Assembly: GCA_039707465.1 (NCBI GenBank)
Contig: CM077647.1
Span: 170,186,163 to 170,250,162 of the forward strand
DNA from: Rhabdophis nuchalis
Taxonomy: Eukaryota > Chordata > Lepidosauria > Squamata > Natricidae
Direction of reading: 5' to 3'
DNA length: 64,000 nt
Made by a program: the position numbers and the translations under genes. The notes under the pieces are model-generated. The model was not told the origin of the DNA and made no database searches. It saw nothing but the letters and a program-made list of their open reading frames with translations. Within the stretch, counting starts at the first letter, position 1. The number at the start of each line of letters is the position of its first letter. Below, piece after piece: positions 35,663-46,447 of the stretch.

Positions 35663-36102
35663 TGCGGGATCGGATCCTGCCCCATACATCCTCACGGCCG
35701 ATCCGCTCCCACAGAGAGGGACTTCTCTGGGTGCCGTCCACTAGACTGTGTCAGCGGGCGACACCCAGGGGAAGGGCCTTCTCTGTGGCGGGCCCAGCCC
35801 TCTGGAACGACCTCCCCCCCGACATTAGAACAACTACGGACCTCCGCTCCTTCCGTCAAAAACTGAAAACACACTTTTTCTGCTTGGCCGGCCTTGGTTA
35901 GTCTCTACCTCTGGGGTGTTTAGGGAATTTAGTTTTAATGGGGTTTTTAGCGCAGGGACGATCGATTTAATCTGCTTTTATTTATTGTATTTATTGTTTG
36001 TATATATTTTTATATGTTTTAATTTCCCTGTGCACCGCTCCGAATCCCCTTGGGGAGAGGACGCGGTATACAAAATTAAATATTATTATTATTATTATTA
36101 TT
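35663..36102 (+). mobile_element. LINE-B insertion with AAATC target duplication
   Basis: A 5'-truncated LINE-B inserted into the LTR-A2 of one unit. AAATC flanks it at 35658-35662 and 36103-36107, and the uninterrupted text CTCAAATCCCCAAGCC is seen near 36855. It ends in (ATT)n. Confidence 0.85.
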
Positions 36103-36491
36103 AAATCCCCAAGCCTTAGAAGCCTGTAAAAATTCATCCACTCACTCAGCCGTTTTGTCAGCCACCCCGGAAGCATGTTGCTGCCACTGAAGTTTTGGAA
36201 AACAAAATAAACAGAGATCTTTCCTTGTACCCAGCCTCCATTTTATTTCCAGTGTACTTTTCCCCTCTCCCGGCTTAGAGCCAGACTGCCTTTTCCCTTC
36301 TAACACTAGGGCAATATTAGGAAGCCTCCATCTTGAATAAAAGGGGACTGGTACATGCAAAGAATTGCTAGTAGATGGTGAACTCTTAAATGTAAATATG
36401 GGAGCATTTAAAAATGATTTGGTCCTAAATTGATAAAGTTGTTCTCCTGAGCACAATAAAGATGAAGAGAAGTGGCAAAAAAACCTGAGTG

Positions 36492-36573
36492 CGTAGTTGG
36501 CAGGATTCGAACCTGCGCGGGGAAACCCCAATGGATTTCTAGTCCATCGCCTTAACCACTCGGCCACAACTAC
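36492..36573 (-). tRNA. tRNA-Ser (anticodon AGA), copy 3
   Basis: Identical to copy 1. Its unit is longer because of the LINE-B insertion. Confidence 0.97.
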
Positions 36574-37251
36574 AACTGGAATGCTACCTGTCTTAATTAT
36601 GACAGTAAGTATTAAAATACTTGTTCTAACTTGCTTTGTTGTCTTTAATTTGTCCCTTTTGATCTGTAGTTTGATGTTATTTTTTGAGATGTCTGAGAAA
36701 AGCCAAGCTGGAGGTGATGGGATTAAAAATTTATATTCTCCAACTCAAAACTAAGGGCAGGACAGGACCTTTGGGACATAATAGGATTAACCCACCCCCA
36801 TTGGAATAGAAAAAGACACACGGCTCAGTACATTGCACAACCTCATGTAGCATCTCAAATCCCCAAGCCCCAGAACCCTGTAAAAATCCATCCACTCACT
36901 TAGGCCATTTTGTCAGCCACCCCAGAAACATGTTGCTGTCACTTAAGTTTTGGAAAACAAAATAAACAGAGACCTTCTTTCCTTATAGCCTGCCTCCATT
37001 TTATTTCCTTTTCCGCCTCTCCTGGCTTGGAACCAGACTGGATTTCCCTTCCAACACTCAGGCAATATTGGGAAGCCTCCAAGTTGAATAAAAGGGGACT
37101 GGTACATGCAGAAGATCACTAGCAGACGGTGAACTCCTAAATGTCAACATGGAAGCATTTAAAAAAGGTTTGGTCCTACATTGATAACGTTGGGCTCCGG
37201 AGCAAAATAAAACGAAAAGGGAAGAGGAGAGGGAAAATAAACACCTGAGTA

Positions 37252-37333
37252 CGTAGTTGGCAGGATTCGAACCTGCGCGGGGAAACCCCAATGGATTTCT
37301 AGTCCATCGCCTTAACCACTCGGCCACAACTAC
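37252..37333 (-). tRNA. tRNA-Ser (anticodon AGA), copy 4
   Basis: Identical to copy 1. The 3' flank (plus view upstream, GGAAAATAAACACCTGAGTA) matches copy 1 more closely than copies 2 and 3. Confidence 0.97.
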
Positions 37334-37451
37334 AACTGGGAAGCCATCTGTCTTAATTATGAAAGTAAATATTAAAAAACTTGTTCTAACTTGCTTTGCT
37401 CTCTTTAATTTATCCCTTTTGTTCTGTAGTTTCATGCTATTTCTCGAGATG

Positions 37452-38115
37452 GATGAGAATGTTCCAATATCTCAGAGGCTGCCACAGAGAAATGGGGGTC
37501 AAGCTATTCTCCAAAGCACCTGATTGTTATGTCCTCGACCTGCGACTGGTCTCGACTTACGACCAGCCGCAGGTCTTCCAGTCTGCCGAATGGAACCTTG
37601 GCAACAGACTGTAGCAAGCCTGTAACCCGCCAGTCGTGCCTGATTGGCCAAGACGCAACTGGCGGGAAAGCCGGGCTAGCCGCGACCTGATTGGCTCCCC
37701 GTTTGACAGCTCGCATATAAATAGCTGTCAAACGCGGGAGCCCCTGTCTACCGCGCTTATTATCTCTGTACATAGTTTTTCCTGTGCTTTCCTTACCTTG
37801 CCAATAAACGGCATTTGTTCTTGCTAACCTGGTCTGGACTCCCTCAATCTCGAAATCTAACACTGATGGCAGGACAAGAAGCAATGGGTGGAAACTAATC
37901 AAGGAGAGAAGCAACCTGGAATTAAGGAGAAATTTCCTGACGGTGAAGACAATCAGTGGAATGACTTGCCTTCAGAAATTGTGGACACCCTATCACTGGT
38001 GGCTTTTAAGAAGAGAGACTGGGCAGTCACTTATGCAAAATGGTACAGGTGCTCCTGCTTGAGCAGGGGCTGGACTAGAAGACCTCCAAGGCCCCTTCCA
38101 GGTCTATTCTGATTT
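37452..38115 (+). mobile_element. CR1-A 3' fragment split by a solo LTR
   Basis: CR1-A sequence (ATATCTCAGAGGCTGCCAC ... TCTCCAAAGCACCTGAT) stops at 37524, resumes at 37863 (CTGATGGCAGGACAAG) and ends GGACTAGAAGACCTCCAAGG. It lies in the flank of Ser-AGA unit 4. The homologous flank of unit 5 near 40585 lacks it. Confidence 0.85.
37525..37862 (+). mobile_element. Solo LTR with CTGAT target duplication
   Basis: A 338-bp element with inverted ends TGTTA...TAACA, flanked by CTGAT at 37520-37524 and 37863-37867. A promoter-like GCATATAAATAGC lies at about 37712-37724, and AATAAA at about 37803 is 60 bp from the 3' end. Unlike LTR-A it makes a 5-bp duplication, so it belongs to another retrovirus or Gypsy-like lineage. 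Confidence 0.9.
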
Positions 38116-38249
38116 TAAACTCTGTTCCGATATAGCTGTCTGGGAAGATCGCTGGCCTAATGCCAGGCTACAACTAATAATAAAATGAGGAATTTTAGGA
38201 ATTTGCTTCCAAGAGCAAATGGACAAATTCAAATAGGCTAGGTATTTAG

Positions 38250-38637
38250 CCTATGTGAATTCGAGTTACAAGAGTTCATTTAGTGACTGTTAAAAGATAC
38301 GACGGCACTGAAAAAAGTGATTGTTTTTCACACTTAAAACCATTACAGCATTCCCATGGTCATGTGATCAAAATTCAGATACCTGGCCACCGACTCATAT
38401 TTATAACGGTTGTGTGTCCTGGGGCCATATGATCACTTTTTACGATCTTCTGACAAGCAACATCAGTGGAGAAGCCAGATTCACTTAACAACCGTGTTAC
38501 TAACTAAGGTGCAGTGATTCACTTAACCACTGTGGCAAGAAAGATTGCAAAATGGGGCAAAACTCACTTAACAAATGTCTCACTTAACAACAGAAATGTT
38601 GGGATAAATTACAGTTGTAAGTTGAGGACTACCTGTA
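38250..38637. mobile_element. TIR DNA-transposon-like repeat (CAGGTAGTCC type)
   Basis: Contains GAAGCCAGATTCACTTAACA and ends GTTGAGGACTACCTGTA. Used here as the reference copy for this family. Non-coding. Confidence 0.6.
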
Positions 38638-38694
38638 GTTGTGATGTTTGGGTGGGGAAAGGGATGAGAAAAACCTGGCGAATAAAAAGAGCAG

Positions 38695-39250
38695 GAATAG
38701 AGTGGAGTGATGTGGAGTGGAATGGAATGGAATGAAATGGAATGGAATGGAATGAAATGGAATACAGTACAATAATACACTATACTACACTACACTACAC
38801 TACACTACAATACAATACAGGAATGGAATGGAATGGAATGGAATACAAGGCAGGACAGGACAGGACAGGGTAGGACAGGAACGGAATACAACATAATACA
38901 ATACAATGCAATACAATACAATACAATAATACAATACAATACAATACAATACAATACAATACAATACAATACAGGAATGCAATGCAATGCAATGCAATGC
39001 AATGCAATGCAATGCAATGCAATGCAATGCAATGCAATGCAATGCAATGCAATGCAATGCAATGCAATGCAATGCAATGCAATGCAAGGCAGGCCAGGAA
39101 AGGACAGGCCAAGATAGGACAGGACAGCAGGAAATGGAATGGGACAGAATACAATACAATACAGGAATGGAATGGAATGGAATGGAATACAAGACAGGAC
39201 AGGAGTGGAATGGAATGGAATGGAATACAACACAATACAATACAAGAATA
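38695..39250. repeat. Complex pentamer array (GGAAT, ACACT, AATAC, GCAAT)
   Basis: Blocks of (GGAAT)n, (TACAC)n, (AATAC)n, a pure (GCAAT)n run at about 38977-39086, then GGAAT/AATAC again. It adjoins a minus-strand L3-type tail at 39251. Confidence 0.95.
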
Positions 39251-39440
39251 GAGGAGAGGAGAGACTTTATTTGGCCAACTGTGATTACACCCACAAGGAA
39301 TTTGTCTCCAGTGCAGAAGCTCTCAGTGTTCCTGGAAAATGACAGTCATGATAATCCTAATAATGAACTGAACTGAAGAAGCTTCTTGGATAAGAAGTGA
39401 AATATCTTCACCATTTTCCTTTTGAAAAAAGCACCTTTGG
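39251..39440 (-). mobile_element. L3-type LINE tail and adjacent repeat
   Basis: Plus view GACTTTATTTGGCCAACTGTG and AATTTGTCTCCAGTGCAG are the tail in reverse. 39375-39420 carries the GAAGCTTCTTGGATAAGAAG motif also seen at 10555. Confidence 0.6.
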
Positions 39441-40706
39441 GGAAATCTTAATAATGACACCAATAAGAGAGGGTAACAGAGGACATGAAATTTTGTTAAA
39501 GTTGCTACACGGGTTTAGCTATACTTTGCTAAACAGGTTGCTTTCACTCAGTTGGTACCTGCCTGTTAGTAATTAACGCCTTGTTAAAACATCTTAAGTA
39601 TGTATTATTCATGTATTAAATACTAGTGTAGGAAGGCTCCTCTTCCCACCTTAATATTTATTCTTAATAAAGAGAATATTTCCCGATAGATAAATGGAGA
39701 AATACCTTAACAGGCAGAAAGCAGCCCCAGTCTTCCTCCCAAAAGAAAACATCTTCAAATTAAGAAGTTTGAAGAGGCTGACCTATAGGTATACAGGTTT
39801 TATATACATTCAGAAAGATTGGGCCAATCTATTCATTTAAAAAAAAGGCTTCAGACAGGCTGGAACTGATGGGATTAAGAATTTACATCCCCCCACTCAA
39901 ATTATATGGACAGGACAGGACTTTAAGACACAATAAGATTAACCCATTCCCATTGGAATAGTAAAAGACAAAAGGTTCATTTCATTGAACAACCCCCTGG
40001 AGCATCTCAACTCCCAAGCCCCAGAACCCTGTAAAAATCCATCCACTCACTCAGCTGTTTTGTCAGCCACCCCGGAATCATGTTACTGTCACTAAAGTTT
40101 TGGAAAACAAAATAAACAGAGGCCTTCTTTCCTTATAGCCTGCCTCCATTTTATTTCCAGTGTACTTTTTCCCTCTCCCAGCTTGGAACCAGACTGGATT
40201 TCACTCAGGACAATATTGAGAAGCCTCCATCTTGAATAAAAGGGGACTGGTACATGCAGAAGACCACTAGTAGATGGTGAACTCTGAAACGTAAATATGG
40301 AAGCATTAAAAAAAAAAAAGTCCTAAATTGATAAAGTTGGGCTCCGGAGCAAAATAAAAGTGGAAGGGAAGAGGGGAGTTAAAAAAACACCCAAATACGT
40401 AGTTGGCAGGATTCGAACCTGCGCGGGGAAACCCCAATGGATTTCTAGTCCATCGCCTTAACCACTCGGCCACAACTACAACTGGAATGCCTCCTGTCTT
40501 AATTATGAAAGTAAATATTAAAATACCTGTTCTAACTTGCTTTGTTGTCTTTAATTTGTCCCTTTTGTTCTGTTATTTCTTGAGATGTAGGAGAAACTCT
40601 GTTTAGATATACTGTACTTTGTCTGGGCAGATCAGTTGCCAGGCTACAACTAATAATCAGATTTTAGGAATTGGGTTCCGGAGCAAATGGACAAATTCAA
40701 ATAGGC
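39441..40706. repeat. Ser-AGA unit 5 with a fuller LTR-A2
   Basis: 39440-39626 duplicates 33810-33985. An LTR-A2 begins TGTAGGAAGG at 39627, right after CTAG, and ends near 40205. The tRNA flank, tRNA-Ser copy 5 and a downstream flank (40590-40706) follow. That downstream flank is also present after unit 4 at 38125-38240. Confidence 0.75.
40398..40479 (-). tRNA. tRNA-Ser (anticodon AGA), copy 5
   Basis: Identical in all 82 nt to the other four, although its unit is separated by about 3 kb of insertions. Confidence 0.97.
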
Positions 40707-40710
40707 TAAG

Positions 40711-41825
40711 CAGTGGTGGGAACCTGCCTGTTTAACCACCAGTTCGGTGACTGCGTGCTTCGGGGGCGAGGGCTCTGCATGCATCAGCACTTTTAACAAA
40801 ATGTATCTTCCACGTTGCTTCTGGGGATTTGTAGGATTCAGAAATCCATCACGTCAGTTTGTGTCCATAATATGTGTCTGCCTTACGCAGAGTTTATTTG
40901 GCTTTTACACAGTTTCAACAAGCAAAGCAGAATAGAGCACAGATATAGCAACTGTATTGTTCTTTGCTTTACTCCCCCTTTTGTGAATCCAGAAAGCTAT
41001 CCAGGCCAAGGTTAAAGCTAACTCCCCAAGACGGCCTGTCTCTGCTGGGTGAGATAATGGGTTGAAAGACAAAGGGCTGCTGAGATTATGGCAGTTTAAT
41101 GTGCATGTCTGTACGTAACCTTACCTTTCTTCCCATATCTGGTTGTGCTAATTAGGTGAGCTCATAGGTATTCAAGGTAGCCAGCTACTGAGATCATGCT
41201 ATCTTACTACCAGTGGTGGGTTTCTGCAGGCTCGCACCTACTCGCGAGAGCGGGTTGGTGAAATTTAGAGAACCGGTGAGAGGGGGTCCCACCGGCGTAC
41301 CTGGAAGTAAATCTGGCCCACCGCTGCCAGTGACCCAATGGGAAGGAAAGGAAAGGAAAGGAAGGAAGGAAGGAAGGAAGGAAGGAAGGAAGGAAGGAAG
41401 GAAGGAAAGAAGAAAGAAAGAAAGAAAGAATTTATCATCACAATTGAGTCCAAAATTTTGGTTGCTAAGCAAGAGCGTTGTTAAATGAGTTTCACCACAT
41501 TTTAAAAGGTGGCCACTCCCACCCTGTCACTGACTGCCAAGCCACGCCCACAAAATAGGCCACACCCACAGAGTAGGTTCTAAACAAATTTGAAACCCAC
41601 CACTGCTTACTACCCATGTCTTTACATAGCCTTACCTCTATACCTTCAGGGAATAATACAGCTGAGGCGCAACAATCCACTGTGATGCGCGAATCAGCTG
41701 AGAGATCATAGGTAAGTAAGGCTTACCTAGTACTTACCAGGGGTGAGTAGGTGGGCAGGACAACCTGATTGTCGGAGCACACAGGTTTGCCCAAAGTGGT
41801 TCAAACCGGCTGAATCCCACCCCTA
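40711..41825. mobile_element. hAT element with target duplication and a nested hAT
   Basis: Left end CAGTGGTGGGAACC, right end GGCTGAATCCCACCCCTA. Flanks AGGCTAAG (40703-40710) and AGGCTAAA (41826-41833) match at 7 of 8 bases. The paralogous flank at 38234-38250 (AGGCTAGGTATTTAG) lacks the element. No transposase frame. A second hAT sits at 41211-41605. Confidence 0.8.
41211..41605. mobile_element. Nested hAT MITE with CTTACTAC duplication
   Basis: Exact inverted ends CAGTGGTGGGTTTC and GAAACCCACCACTG, flanked by CTTACTAC at 41203-41210 and 41606-41613. The interior holds a (GGAA)n array (41341-41420) and a block (CACAATTGAGTCCAAAA) shared with the hAT at 8891-10161. Confidence 0.93.
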
Positions 41826-42024
41826 AGGCTAAATACTGGTAGCTATTAACTTGTAACAGTAAGCAATAAATCTAAAACATGATAGGGCTGTACTATAAAC
41901 AAAACATTACAACCATCCATCCATCTCAGTTTTTCTCATGTTGTTACAATCAGTTGTAATGTTATATCATAGGTGATTTTATTCTATAGCTGTACTCTCT
42001 TTAGAGTCATACACATAATATGTA

Positions 42025-42265
42025 CAGGTAGCCCTCATTTAGCCACCACATTTAGTTGTGGCAACTTGGCCGTTAAGTGAAGTGGTTGCTAAGTGAAACC
42101 ACAACTAAATTTATTACTGGATTTCATCTTTTCTCACTACACAGTCTTCAAAAGCTGTAAATATGAGCATTGGTGGTACAGCTACCTTTTCATTACTGTT
42201 GTAATTGCAAACATCTGAATACTGAGCATCACTAAATGAGTCAGTTGTTAAACAAGGAGTATCTG
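42025..42265. mobile_element. TIR DNA-transposon-like repeat, diverged
   Basis: Starts CAGGTAGCCCTCATTTAG, and TGGTTGCTAAGTGAAACC follows the family pattern. Confidence 0.45.
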
Positions 42266-42701
42266 CAAAGCTATTGAGTCTAAAGTGATCCATAAAGCTG
42301 ACAAACAGAAACTACCAACTAAATCAAGAATTCATTTCATTTGAATATTTGTACTGTTTTTTTAAAATATACATTGTATCTGCCAATGGCCTATTTATTT
42401 TCAATTTTTTAAAACAATGAATGATTCGTGGTTTTCGATCTTTTCTCTCTCTTTCTTAATGGGAAAAAAAAGATTTAATGATTTTTCAGATCAGACTATC
42501 CATAATACTTTTATAGGCAATGGCAAAAGTAGATCCAATTTCTTTGACTTAGAAATAAATTTAAATTTCCTAAAACTTGCATCTAAGTTGAGAAGGTTAA
42601 GATTGTAGCTATTTTCAAGAAAATATCTAAAATATCAACATAATCACCCTTGAGCATCAATTTATATGAAATATGAGCGATACCAAAACAATTTCAATCA
42701 A
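42266..42701. other. Unassigned AT-rich spacer
   Basis: A 63-codon frame at 42417 has no recognisable features. Nothing else seen. Confidence 0.4.
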
Positions 42702-42773
42702 GGTTCCATGGTGTAATGGTTAGCACTCTGGACTCTGAATCCAGCGATCCGAGTTCAAATCTCGGTGGAACCT
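42702..42773 (+). tRNA. tRNA-Gln (anticodon CTG)
   Basis: A 72-nt gene with anticodon loop CTCTGAA. Acceptor arms GGTTCCA and TGGAACC pair perfectly. The B-box is AGTTCAAATCT. A T run follows within 10 nt. It decodes CAG. Confidence 0.97.
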
Positions 42774-43300
42774 AAATTTTTCGCGTTCATACGCTCCCGG
42801 ATTTAAGAGGTCTTCTGTTTCATCTCTTCGTAGAGAATTCTAGGAAGGAGACGCTTCCTATATTGACTCCTTTATTGGTTCTTAATCATTTATTTTTAAT
42901 CCCAAGCCTGCAAAAACCCAGAGACAAGAGGTGGGTGGGATTGGTTACATTACGCTGCCATCTAGCGGCGGCGTGGGTTTCTGTAGGTCAGGATTGCCTT
43001 TATAAGGCATGAAATGGATATCCTTTTAAAAGATACACGCGTGTCAAAATCCATGTGGGTTTTTAAAATGCAACCACTATCCCCAATGCGGGAATTTGGA
43101 GCCGAAATCTAGAACTGCCTGTTGGCAAATAAGCAAGAATAACAATTGCATTAAGAGAAGGGCAAATTCAGACATGACACGTCGTTTAACGATTCAGAAT
43201 TGGAAACTTAAAACAATATATTATTTTATATATATATAATAAAATAATGGGTTTTTGCATGACACTCCTGCACCGAGACTGAACTTAATTAATTAATTTT
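42774..43300. other. Unassigned AT-rich spacer
   Basis: A (TA)n stretch lies near 43230. No gene or known repeat recognised. Confidence 0.4.
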
Positions 43301-43790
43301 TAAGAAATGTTTAAGAACCCCTAATAATGTTTGTGAACTTAAAAGTGTATTAAGAAATTGTTTAAGTGTATTATGATTACTATGATGATCAATATTACTA
43401 TTATTCTTTTATATAAGCAAATTGACTCAGACAATACTGTTAATTAAGCACCTATATATATTAAAGAAAAAATGTATAAATATTTTTTTTAAAAAAGAAA
43501 TGTTTAAAGACCCCTAATGTTTTATGAAAATGAAAATGTATTAAGAAATGTTTAAAGACTTCTAATAAATGTGTCTGAAAATTAAAGTGAATTAAGAAAT
43601 GTGTAAAGACTCATAATAAATATGTGTGAAACTGAAAGGGAATTAAATGTTTAAAGACCCTTAATAATGTGTGTGAAAAGGAAAGAGTACTGACAAATAT
43701 TTAAAGACTCCTAATAAATGTTTGCAAAATTGAAAGCGTATTAAGAACTGTTTAAAGACACCCCTCCCTAATAATATTTTGTAAAAATGA
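43301..43790. repeat. Degenerate minisatellite, about 51-bp unit
   Basis: Around seven imperfect units containing TTAAGAAATGTTTAAAGAC, CCTAATAAATGTGTG and GAAA(N)TGAAAGTG. It ends 18 bp from the 3' end of tRNA-Asp. Not derived from the tRNA itself. Confidence 0.8.
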
Positions 43791-43808
43791 AAGAAAAAAA
43801 AATCACTT

Positions 43809-43880
43809 CTCCCCGTCGGGGAATCGAACCCCGGTCTCCCGCGTGACAGGCGGGGATACTCACCACTATACTAACGAGGA
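43809..43880 (-). tRNA. tRNA-Asp (anticodon GTC)
   Basis: A 72-nt gene with anticodon loop CTGTCAC. Acceptor arms TCCTCGT and ACGGGGA pair with G-T at one position. T run on the minus strand (plus-strand A run 43795-43802). It decodes GAT/GAC. Confidence 0.97.
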
Positions 43881-44389
43881 GTAGCTGATCCCAGGTCTTC
43901 TGAATGCTTCTCTTATAGCCACCCATCATTTGTAATTGAAGGATGCTGAATTGAAATTCGTTTCTTCCACTTTCCCAGGGCGTCATGTCTGTATCCTCGG
44001 AGAGTGGAGATTTACAATTTTGGTTGCTTTAAGCCCCGAGAAAGGATGTCCCCGGGCTTAAACATCAACGGAAACCGCAAAGGGTGGGGCGAAGTTAAGA
44101 GGAGCACCCTCTGCCTATGCTCAGAGGCACCCTTTCCACGGCTCCCCAGCAAGCAGGAAAGCCCAAACTGAGATTGCCATACAGCTGGCTTCTCTTGGCC
44201 TAGGGCAAAAACTTGGAAAGATCTCGGGGGTTTCAAGAGGCAACTGGAGTTTCTGGTTTTGTTTGAAGACGTTTCGCTTCTCTTTCAATAAGCTTTTTTA
44301 GCTCTGAATTGGATGACTGCGAATCTCCATAGATGTCACAGATTTTGTGCCTAAGGAAGAGCCGCGCGGGTGAAGAATAAGAAGAAAGA
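43881..44389. other. Unassigned spacer
   Basis: 44250-44320 carries the GAAGACGTTTCGCTTCTC / AATAAGCTTTTTTAGCTCTG motif shared with 10530-10600. The rest is unrecognised. Confidence 0.4.
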
Positions 44390-44690
44390 AGAGAAAGAGG
44401 GGGGGGGGGAGAGAGGGAGAGAGAAAGGAAGAAGGAAGGAAGAAGAATAAAGATGGAAGAATAAAGATAGAAGGAAGGAAGGAAGAAGAAGGAAGAAGAA
44501 GAAGAAAGGAAAAATAGGAAGGAAGGAAGGCAGAAGGAAGGAGAAAGATAGGAAGAAAAAGAAGGAAGATAGAAGGAAAGAAGGAAGGAAGGAGGAGAAA
44601 GAAGGAAGGAAGAAGGAAGAAGGAAGGAGAAGAAAAAGAAGTAAAAGGAAAAATAAATGAATGAATGAATGAATGAATGAATACATTCAT
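44390..44690. repeat. Purine tract (GGAA/GAAGAA) ending in (TGAA)n
   Basis: Almost pure purine on the plus strand, ending in ATGAATGAATGA. It grows out of a minus-strand L3-type tail at 44690-44760 (CTTTATTGGCCAAGTGTGAT). Confidence 0.9.
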
Positions 44691-44760
44691 TCTTTATTGG
44701 CCAAGTGTGATTGGACACATAAGGAATTTCTCTTCGGTGCATAAGCTCTGAATGGAGCCT
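44691..44760 (-). mobile_element. L3-type LINE tail
   Basis: Plus view TTCTTTATTGGCCAAGTG, then GGAATTTCTCTTCGGTGCAT. The 3' end is on the left, where the tetramer and purine array start. Confidence 0.65.
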
Positions 44761-45023
44761 GAATCAAATTTGCAAAGCTTCCTGGCATAATTCGGGGTTT
44801 TGAACGTTTTCAAGGCTCTTTTTCAGCAGCGATCAGGAGAAGCTTTGTGGTGAGTGAATTCCCTTTGCTTTCTCACGGCATGCAAATCCACATTTTAGGG
44901 CTACCTTTGATTGCAGACTGAACGTGAGAACGAAAGGGCAAAAGCCTTTAATTTCCGTAGAAGCGGAGATGGTGATGTCATAAGCTCGAGAAGGGGATGA
45001 CGGGAAGCTGCTTTGCAGGACGT

Positions 45024-45095
45024 GGCTCGTTGGTCTAGGGGTATGATTCTCGCTTCGGGTGCGAGAGGTCCCGGGTTCAAATCCCGGACGAGCCC
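45024..45095 (+). tRNA. tRNA-Pro (anticodon CGG)
   Basis: A 72-nt gene, identical to the Pro-TGG gene at 19801 except for C at the anticodon wobble position. Acceptor arms GGCTCGT and ACGAGCC pair. A T run follows at once. It decodes CCG. Confidence 0.97.
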
Positions 45096-45219
45096 ATTTT
45101 CATCCAGAAGGCGATTTTCCCCGCCCTTTCTTTTCCCTCTCCCGTTTAAACTTGGCTGGAGGTTTTGCCGTTTTGGAACAAAAGGAAGCACAAAGACGCT
45201 GGAGGAAGAGGAATACGGA

Positions 45220-45405
45220 AGTTGGTTTCAAGGAAGGAAAGGAAGAGGGAGGGAGGGAAGGATGGATGGAAAGAAGGAAGGGAGGGAGGCATGAAGACGA
45301 TGAAGAAAGAGAAGAAGTTGGTTTCAAGGAAGGAAAGAAGGAAGGAAGGAAAGAAGAGGAAGGACGGAAGGAGAGAAGGAAAAGAGGAAGGGGCGCGCGA
45401 GGGAG
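45220..45405. repeat. Purine tract (GGAAG/GAAGG)
   Basis: GGAAGG-rich DNA with two similar blocks beginning GTTGGTTTCAAGGAAGGAAA (near 45221 and 45316), so part of it is a local duplication. Confidence 0.85.
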
Positions 45406-46161
45406 GGTATCCTTCACGCTCTGGAATTATGAAATTATTATAATTATTAAATTATGGTCTTTAAAGAGTTAGCTTCAGCCATTCCTTTTGGAAATTAAAG
45501 ATGTGACAAGCCCACTGTGGTGTTGATCTCAGGAAGATTGGAGCAAAATTTTGGCAGGAAAAATCTAGACAACCACCAGAAGGCACCAAAGAGGTAAAAA
45601 GTTGTGACTCTTTGCTGCCACCCAGTGGTGCCACGATTTCTGCAGCCCAAATAGGCCATGAAGAATTCTTCTCCTCCTCTTCCTCATCTCTCTTCTCTTT
45701 CATATTTTAAAATCCTGACTTGGTTTTTTATAAACAACACAAGGTGGCAAAGATAAATATAACATTATTAAATAGGGCAGCCATCCTGCAAATCTGCTGT
45801 CCTGAGGATGTTGTACAGTATGACAGATTGTGTGCGTTTGTGTGCTTGCGCATCAGTCAGCTGGTCTTTGCAGGCACCGGAGTGCTGGAAAATGGCCAAA
45901 AACAGGCCAAAAATCAGGCATGTGCGCACTGGCCAGATGGTCTTCGGGTTTGTGGTGTTCCGGTGTGCATGAACATCAGCTGGCCACCATATGCATGTGC
46001 CGAAAACCCAAAGGCCAGACGGCCGGGGGGTACTTGTGCTCTGGGCATCCACCAGGGGGCATGCGTGCTGTGAACGCATACGCACCCACCACCCTGTGAC
46101 GCTCCAGCTGCTCAGCGGAGTGTTGCGCGGGTGTCATACACTACATGCGTGTGCACAAATG
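45406..46161. other. Spacer with CpG-rich repeat-like DNA
   Basis: 45800-46140 resembles 4700-5000 in composition and in GCACTGGC / GTGTGCATGAACATCAGCTGG phrases. No gene recognised. Confidence 0.35.
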
Positions 46162-46340
46162 GCCCATTATCTTTATTTATTTTATTAAATTTATACCCCG
46201 CCCTTCTGCTTGCAAGGACCCAGGGCGGTGCACAGGCAATATTAAAAACCATACAAAATACAAAAATATATTATTAAAAAACTATTAAATTGTATCCCGT
46301 GCTAAAACCCATTATAAAACCCTAAGAATTTAAAAAGATG
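46162..46340 (-). mobile_element. LINE-B 3' UTR fragment
   Basis: Plus view TTTATACCCCGCCCTTCTGC, then GGGCGGTGCACAGG, matching the LINE-B tail at 18120 and 32040. A hAT right end (GAAACCCACCACTG) stands at 46434-46447. Confidence 0.65.
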
Positions 46341-46447
46341 TAAGGAATGAGAGCAGGTGGTTGGGCTGAACAGAAATACCGTTCTGGTAGCTGCTCTCAA
46401 CTGCCACCGGTACAATTGTACCAGGGCGTGCCATCTGAAACCCACCA

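Larger units (their letters stand above)
34036..37451. repeat. Tandem array of Ser-AGA/LTR units
   Basis: Units of about 750 bp in direct tandem. Each holds an LTR-A2 3' part, a flank starting near CTAGGGCAATATT, a minus-strand tRNA-Ser-AGA, and a second flank ending TTGAGATG. LTR-A2 pieces lie at about 34036-34347, 34741-35107, 35494-36305 (with a LINE-B inside) and 36692-37056. Distances between tRNAs are 753, 1198 and 760 bp, and the long one is explained by the LINE-B insertion. Unit junctions at 34741, 35494 and 36692 share the text TCTGAGAAAAGCCAAGCTGG. Confidence 0.85.

Noticed and set aside
38795..39376. Cys/Ile/His-rich and Met/Gln/Cys/Asn-rich frames of 129-164 codons
   Set aside because: Translations of (GCAAT)n and related pentamers.
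34541..40479. CRISPR-like array because of identical repeats with spacers
   Set aside because: The repeats are 82-nt tRNA genes in 750-bp units of a vertebrate genome.
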